NCBI RefSeq assembly: GCF_019249655.2
Contig: NZ_CP137557.1
Coordinates: 340,001-404,000, forward strand
Reading direction: 5' to 3'
DNA: 64,000 nt
Origin: Segatella copri
Lineage (GTDB): Bacteria; Bacteroidota; Bacteroidia; Bacteroidales; Bacteroidaceae
Of this stretch, positions 59,132 through 64,000 are shown piece by piece. The position numbers and the translations under genes were made by a program. The notes beneath the pieces were generated by a model. That model saw nothing but the letters and a program-made list of their open reading frames with translations, did not search any database and was not told the origin of the DNA. The stretch's first letter is position 1, and every line of letters begins with the position of its first letter.

Positions 59132-60403
59132 TTAGATTGATGCTGCATCCAAACTTCCGTTCTTAAGATGAGCTACAATCTTATTCATTTTATTCTTCAT
59201 ATACTCCAGTGTCTCCAGGATAGACATGACATCTGATTCTATGTTGAAATAATAGAATGAGCCATAAGAGTTGAAAGAATTTTCTTCTTTTTCTAATTCT
59301 TTTTGGAATGCCGGATAGTTATCCAGTCCGCAAAGTTCGAGGTGCTTTCTTACTCTATTCTTCCAGGCAGCAATATCTTTCTTTTTGGTTGTCTGGTTTA
59401 TACCATGATTGGTATTTGTAGCCACAATTCCTATTCTCAAAGGATGATTGCCTTGTTGCTGAAAAGTCAAGATACCTTTTTCTGGAATAAGATACTTGAG
59501 CTCCAGTAATGCTTCGCCATGGAAGAAGTTGACCATTATAAAGAACTTGTTTTTGTTCTTGCTTTGGCTCTCGGTTCCCTCCATCTGCAGGATGTCTTTG
59601 TCTGAATGCGCCATGACAACCTCTTTTTCTTCTCCCAGCTCTTCCTTTATCATTCGGAGTAATATGCTAGCGCAATGCTGCATCACCAGCTTTTGCCAAA
59701 TGTCATAGCAGCGGATGGCATAAAACTCCTGATGGTTAAGAAGTGAACTCCAGCTTGCTGTCGGTAGAATCGCATTCTGATAGCAGATTTCTTTCTTCAG
59801 GATTTTTTTGATGTAGTCAGCAAAACTGCGAACAAAGTTGCAATACTGTGTTATCAATTCCTGATAGAAAGGAGTAATCTGTTGGCACTTGTTGGCCCTA
59901 TCAAGATACTCTATATATTGAGAGTAATATACAAGCTTCCAGTTGCAGTCGCTGGCGTAACTTTCTGTCAGACAGAGAAGGACGTAGTTGGTCTTGACAT
60001 TAGTTTCTTTGTTAAGCTTTTGAACTTTTTTCTGATATTCAGCCAATTGCTCCTGGTAAGGAATGCTCTTGAATTTGTTTTCAAGCACAAACAGAACATC
60101 GCCAGGAACGTCCTCTTCTTCTAGGTTATTTTCAACCTTTTCCTTATTTGTATTCTTTGTCTTTTGGCAAATACACAAATCGAAGTTCTTGTATTCTCGC
60201 TTTACCATCATCGTGTTGGGATTGAAATCCCAGTCCACGCCAAAGCAGGAATGAAGGAGTTCATTGAAAACTCCTCTTGTTGCATCATCCTCAGCCAACC
60301 ATGCCAGAAAGTTGCTATGGAATAGTTCTTTGGAAGACAGAGACAGCTGGAAGACGGCGTTAGCTTTTAGCTCTTTCACAAAATCTTCTTGTTCTTTTGT
60401 CAT
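59132..60403 (-). CDS. PD-(D/E)XK nuclease superfamily protein (PDDEXK_4-like)
   Basis: 423 residues. The N-terminus has LSSKELFHSNFLAWLAEDDA, then a nuclease core: KNFDLCICQ (acidic residue) and VLFVLENKFKSIPYQEQLAE (E-x-K), followed by a long helical C-terminus (QQITPFYQELITQYCNFVRS). It fits PF14281-type proteins, widespread single genes of unknown role in Bacteroidetes. No methylase or helicase neighbour is present, so a restriction system is not supported. Its promoter carries the TGGTTCA repeats. Confidence 0.82.
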   Translation of the reverse strand: MTKEQEDFVKELKANAVFQLSLSSKELFHSNFLAWLAEDDATRGVFNELLHSCFGVDWDFNPNTMMVKREYKNFDLCICQKTKNTNKEKVENNLEEEDVPGDVLFVLENKFKSIPYQEQLAEYQKKVQKLNKETNVKTNYVLLCLTESYASDCNWKLVYYSQYIEYLDRANKCQQITPFYQELITQYCNFVRSFADYIKKILKKEICYQNAILPTASWSSLLNHQEFYAIRCYDIWQKLVMQHCASILLRMIKEELGEEKEVVMAHSDKDILQMEGTESQSKNKNKFFIMVNFFHGEALLELKYLIPEKGILTFQQQGNHPLRIGIVATNTNHGINQTTKKKDIAAWKNRVRKHLELCGLDNYPAFQKELEKEENSFNSYGSFYYFNIESDVMSILETLEYMKNKMNKIVAHLKNGSLDAASI

Positions 60404-60480
60404 AAGCCGTTCATTTTATTAAGTTGTTTGTATTATCATTCGCCAGTTCATAGGCTTTTCGCCTAATATCACCTTTTCGT

Positions 60481-60538
60481 CGGCAAAGTTACGAAAAAAA
60501 ACGAAAGTGGATTGGTTCATTTTGGTTCAATTTCATTT
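60481..60538 (-). promoter_or_regulatory. Promoter with tandem 10-bp repeat, site 2
   Basis: TGGTTCATTT and TGGTTCAATT in tandem (60513-60532) lie upstream of the minus-strand -7 box TAACTTTG (complement at 60484-60491). Together with GTGGATTGGTTCA and TTTCATTTTG on both sides it parallels site 1 over about 75 bp. Confidence 0.6.
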
Positions 60539-60570
60539 TGCATCAAAAAAACTTTGTTTCATCATGTAAT

Positions 60571-60836
60571 TCAAGTTTCGCAAGTCGCATTCTTCCGTCC
60601 CCAAAGGGGGCGAATGTGAATAACCGCTGGTGGAATGACCGAAGGGAATGGAACCTGCGGATAGCGGATACTCTCTCCAATCGTCCCCAAAGGGGGCGAA
60701 CAGGAGCTAAGCTGGGTGTTGTTCGCCCCCTTTGGGGACGCTTTCTCCCTAACTATTGGTTGTCCGCAGGTTCCATGACCTTCGGTCATTCCACCAGCGG
60801 TTATTGAAAGTTGGCCCCCTTCGGGGACCGGCAGTT
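60571..60836. repeat. Long imperfect palindromic repeat, copy 2
   Basis: Same structure and about 90 percent the same sequence as 54541-54822 by eye: TCAAGTTTCGCAAGT at the left, GGTGGAATGACCGAAGG, CCCCAAAGGGGGC blocks, and the inverted half after about 60700. The right end lacks the terminal ACTTGCGAAAC; instead GGACCGGCTGTTTCTTTCGG-type short repeats follow to about 60920. Confidence 0.85.
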
Positions 60837-61108
60837 CCTATCGGGGGCGGCTGTTTCTTTCGGGGGACCGGCTGTTTCTTTCGGAGATAGTTGATTACTA
60901 GTTTTGGACCGGCTGTTACCTTCGTAACTTTGATAAAAGCGATAAAAGGCTGCGTCTTTTGCTGCGCTTACATACAAAAAAGGGTTCTTCTCAAATTTTA
61001 GTACAAAGCCCCAATTTTTATATGAAGGAGCAATATTTTTGAGAAAGTTTAATATAAAAAATTAGCGATTGTCTCCAAACAATAGTTCGTTAATAATTCA
61101 ATAATGTG
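60837..61108. other. Intergenic region between palindromic repeat and IS4-type gene
   Basis: Begins with three variants of a short GGACCGGCTGTT unit derived from the repeat's end (60840-60915), then A/T-rich sequence that probably contains the left end of the IS4-type element. AGAAAGTT at 61042-61049 is complementary to AACTTTCT at 62387-62394, a possible but weak terminal match. Confidence 0.4.
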
Positions 61109-62332
61109 CTAAGCAGCTATACGCTGTAAGCACGAGAGATCTTTGAAAATCTTGCTAATTAAAGTTCGGTTCGGGGTGTACCCGCTTGCTTTAAAAATTC
61201 GTTTCACCAGATAAATATTGGTCATCAGTGACTTGAATGAAGACATAGAATATTCCATTCCCATCTCCTTCATAGTTACCTTGGCAACATTTAGTGATGT
61301 GAACGAAGCATTGAAAGCAAAATCGAGTTTCCACTTATCGCGAGCCTGGCAGTCCATAAGACCAGTATAGCCTTTGGCGTCACGAAAGCAAAATTCGATC
61401 TGGAACCTGGTTCTATAATAAAGAAGTACTTCTTCACCCGAAAGTGAGGTGTCTGTAGAGAAGAATAGTTTCTTCTTGCCATTCGGCATCTGCCAGATGA
61501 CAAGTCTAACTTTACACCTGAGTGCCTTGGAATAGGCTATCAAAGTATAAGCTGTTCCTTCTATATCTTTCATCTCCATCTTCTCCATTCGAGTGAGGTC
61601 AAGATTCTTCATATCAATCTTGCCATCCTTGGTCTTGGGGCGACCACGTTTTCCAGTACGTGGACCAGCATAGACATAAAAGAGACAAGCATTGTCACGA
61701 AAGCGGCTTATCAAAGAGAACCCTTCTTTCTTTATCCCATTAACAAATGTACTTGTAGAGAAGTAAGCATCTGCAACTATGAGGGTTGAGAGTTTAAGAA
61801 GTTCCTTGCGGTAACGCTTAATGACGCTGATATAGAAATCTACCATAGTCTTGTTTCTAAGACTCAGTTCTTTATTACTTAGCGACTGGTGTGCTTTTAA
61901 CATCATGCAGTCTTTGGCATCAATATCAATGAGGCCAATACCCATGATTTCGAGACCATGTTTAACAGACTGTGCACATCCCGACCAAAAACGACCGATA
62001 TGTGGAGTCTTCTTGCCAGCTTTGCTGATGTAGCTGGGATCAATGGCAATAGCCCATCTTCCCTGTTTACCAAAGAAGCGCTTGGCAAGTGAGACATTAA
62101 GTTTGAGCCAGTCAATGCTTTTCGACTTTTTTAAGCCGAATGCGTTGCGATAGGTTTGCTCAACATGCGAGCCATACCTCCCCATTTGGGTGAAATTTAT
62201 CTTTCTTGGTATTACCATGAACAAAATTATCACCTCGATGAGTATTTTCTCGAAACTTTTTGTTAACTTTGCAGCCGAATCTTCAACTGCATCTTTAAAG
62301 ATATCCATATATTGGTCAAGTCCTGTATTCAT
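61109..62332 (-). CDS. IS4-type transposase
   Basis: 407-residue DDE transposase. Asp motifs: RWAIAIDPSYISKAGKKTPH and LSTLIVADAYFSTSTFVNGI. The IS4 signature Y-x2-R-x3-E-x6-K is present as YRTRFQIEFCFRDAK. The C-terminus is basic. The frame is unbroken. Target duplications and exact ends of the element could not be fixed; candidate terminal bases are about 61042 and 62394. Confidence 0.88.
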   Translation of the reverse strand: MNTGLDQYMDIFKDAVEDSAAKLTKSFEKILIEVIILFMVIPRKINFTQMGRYGSHVEQTYRNAFGLKKSKSIDWLKLNVSLAKRFFGKQGRWAIAIDPSYISKAGKKTPHIGRFWSGCAQSVKHGLEIMGIGLIDIDAKDCMMLKAHQSLSNKELSLRNKTMVDFYISVIKRYRKELLKLSTLIVADAYFSTSTFVNGIKKEGFSLISRFRDNACLFYVYAGPRTGKRGRPKTKDGKIDMKNLDLTRMEKMEMKDIEGTAYTLIAYSKALRCKVRLVIWQMPNGKKKLFFSTDTSLSGEEVLLYYRTRFQIEFCFRDAKGYTGLMDCQARDKWKLDFAFNASFTSLNVAKVTMKEMGMEYSMSSFKSLMTNIYLVKRIFKASGYTPNRTLISKIFKDLSCLQRIAA

Positions 62333-62596
62333 ATAATTTTGCGTTTGTCGTGATTTGCAAAGTTACTGAAAATCAGCGACTTGACCAACTTTCTATAGTT
62401 AAGTTTTCATAAGCATTTCTTAATATAAGTTATTGATTTACAGACGATTAAATATTAATTTAACGCAGTATTGTCCAAAAATATGTAAGTTTAAAGTGAT
62501 CATAAAATATGACTTACAATGGATACAATCGCTAACAGATGCAAAATTATAAAAAAGATAAGGAACAACCAAATAAAATCCGATATAAATGCTTCT

Positions 62597-64000
62597 ATGG
62601 CCGGAGAAAAACTTCTTATGGACATTTTTCCTGCCATAGATGGCTTTTTTATCACAAGTTGTGACTTCTCTTCCACGGAACTCAAAATGGTTCTCGTGAG
62701 TACGGCTACCCATGCCTTCTGCGACCGTTGTGGCCAGAAAACCACTCATACCCGTGGCTGGCAAAAGAGAACGGTCACGATGTGTCCTTTAGGGTGTAAA
62801 CGGTTTGTTCTCACCCTTTACATGCGCCGTTTTTACTGCCAGTCTGATAAACATATATTTGTAGAGCAACAGACGAAGTGGCTAAACAAATATGCAAGAT
62901 TCAGTGTAAGATGCATAGAGTTGATGAACCAGCTTCATATACATATGTCATCTGTGTCGACCTCCAAGGTCATGAGAAAGATGGGAATCACCTGCTGTCC
63001 AAATACTTGCATAAATCATTTGAAAAAGATCCAAAGACTTCCAGACAGGACTGCCAGGAATATAGGCATAGATGACTTTGCCAAGAGAAAGGGACATACC
63101 TATGGCAGTGTTATCGTAGACCATGACACAGGCGAGATTTTGGAACTGATAGACTCTAGAGATTCTTCGATTGTGGCAAATGTCTTGAAACAATACAAGA
63201 AAGTCGATACTATCACTCGTGATAGGGGACGATGCTTCATTAAGGCTATCAAGCAAGGAGCCCCATCAGCACATGCTATCACAGACAAATTCCATGTCAT
63301 TGAAGACTTGACGAGCGCAGTCTTTCCAAAGATTCTGCAGGAGTTTTTGCATAAGAGAATGGAGTTGCTGACTCAAGGTCTAGTTGGTCCCATTAAGCCA
63401 CAAATAAGTAGAGGTTGGCTTTATACCAGCATATATGCAGTCTTGGAATCGATGTGCAAGGATACAAGAAGAATCAAGAAAATGGCTGAATGGAACACTT
63501 TCATGGATCTTTATGCAAGGCAAGGACTGACTTTGAGTGAAATCCATGACAAAACAGGGTTTGATGGATTTAAGATGGGAAAGCTAAGGAACACCAAATA
63601 TGAGGACTTGCTCAACCCAACGCAACTAAGGGCTTACAAAGCCATAGAATCTATTACAAACAGGATTCTCTGTAAAAAGTCATTGGATTACTCTGTGGTT
63701 ACCAAGGGGTTACATTCTACAGAGAAGAAAGAAATACTGAAAAGACTTCTTTTTCTACTGAGAGAAAAATGGAAGGAAGACTGGAAGGCATACGATGATG
63801 CCTACAAGGCATTTCTTGCAAAGGCAACTATCAGGAGCGAAGAGTATGACCTTTGGAATTCAATAGTTCACTTCAACTGGAAAACCAAGACTGATACAGT
63901 CAGATTGTTTCTGCAGGACTTGCATATTACCGATTTAGCCTATTATATAACAACATTTCAAGGCATTTTGAGCGGAGAGGTCAAAATGAACTTGTACAAA
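62597..64000 (+). CDS. ISL3-family transposase (runs off window end)
   Basis: 468 codons open to the window edge. An N-terminal zinc-ribbon (HAFCDRCGQKTTHTRGWQ, then TMCPLGCKR) and an HTH region (MNQLHIHMSSVSTSKVMRKM) precede the ISL3 DDE core: NIGIDDFAKRKGHTYGSVIV, DTITRDRGRCFIKAIK, AHAITDKFHVIEDL. An in-frame ATG at 62519 would add 26 residues; the later one fits the family's start better. Read without frameshift to the end. Confidence 0.87.
   Translation, partial: MAGEKLLMDIFPAIDGFFITSCDFSSTELKMVLVSTATHAFCDRCGQKTTHTRGWQKRTVTMCPLGCKRFVLTLYMRRFYCQSDKHIFVEQQTKWLNKYARFSVRCIELMNQLHIHMSSVSTSKVMRKMGITCCPNTCINHLKKIQRLPDRTARNIGIDDFAKRKGHTYGSVIVDHDTGEILELIDSRDSSIVANVLKQYKKVDTITRDRGRCFIKAIKQGAPSAHAITDKFHVIEDLTSAVFPKILQEFLHKRMELLTQGLVGPIKPQISRGWLYTSIYAVLESMCKDTRRIKKMAEWNTFMDLYARQGLTLSEIHDKTGFDGFKMGKLRNTKYEDLLNPTQLRAYKAIESITNRILCKKSLDYSVVTKGLHSTEKKEILKRLLFLLREKWKEDWKAYDDAYKAFLAKATIRSEEYDLWNSIVHFNWKTKTDTVRLFLQDLHITDLAYYITTFQGILSGEVKMNLYK

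Noticed and set aside
59132..60403. Part of a restriction-modification system
   Set aside because: No methyltransferase, specificity subunit or helicase is adjacent; the nuclease-like protein stands alone.
61042..62394. Exact ends of the IS4-type element
   Set aside because: Only an 8-bp complementary pair (AGAAAGTT/AACTTTCT) was found and no target duplication, so the boundaries are not claimed.

Overview
The window looks like a chromosomal piece of a Bacteroidales bacterium, most likely Prevotellaceae (Prevotella/Segatella). The reasons are the many Bacteroidetes-type promoters (TAnnTTTG at -7), the lack of clear Shine-Dalgarno sites, and typical content: DUF4294, tandem FKBP isomerases, a glutaminyl-cyclase-like M28 enzyme, a BspA-like repeat, IS1380, and MobA/MobC with CTnDOT-style integrases. 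Family names come from reading motifs; no database search was possible.

Layout. 1-13.3 kb is housekeeping: the 5' part of rnr, a Na/Pi transporter with a possible Pho box, a sirtuin, three FKBP isomerases in tandem, an Lrp regulator next to a C26-M19 fusion hydrolase and an M28 cyclase, a DUF4294 protein and a helix-hairpin-helix barrel protein. 13.3-23.1 kb holds two copies of an ATPase gene with duplicated palindromic promoters (the second is dead), an ArnC/GtrB-like and an ArnT-like pair, an LtaS-like enzyme and an AAA/PD-(D/E)XK protein.

23.2-39.7 kb is the centre of interest. A YejM/PbgA-like gene is cut in two by a mobilizable element of about 14.6 kb (about 24,202-38,815). The element carries two tandem tyrosine recombinases, a RhuM-like protein, two HTH proteins, DUF3408, a candidate oriT, MobC, MobA and a membrane Mob accessory protein. 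Its cargo is a compact peptide natural-product (RiPP) operon: a 53-residue double-glycine precursor not found by ordinary gene calling, a radical SAM/SPASM maturase, an outer-membrane beta-barrel protein, a C39-peptidase ABC exporter and a very small HlyD-like adaptor. In this reading the maturase modifies the Cys-containing core, the C39 domain cuts after Gly-Gly while exporting, and the adaptor and barrel may complete passage across the envelope.

39.7-53.1 kb is a surface glycan/LPS block on the minus strand: glf, five glycosyltransferases, a Kdo-kinase-like protein, an LpxL-like acyltransferase, an MsbA-like exporter, then miaB, a PAP2 protein and an epimerase. The broken YejM-like gene was its downstream end, so the insertion hits an envelope gene. 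53.2-64 kb holds a Ser/Thr kinase, a transglutaminase-like secreted protein, a complete IS1380 element with target duplication, a frameshifted small secreted protein and a PD-(D/E)XK protein that share a direct-repeat promoter element, two copies of a roughly 270-bp palindromic repeat, an IS4-type transposase, and an ISL3-type transposase running off the end. No rRNA, tRNA or CRISPR array was seen.
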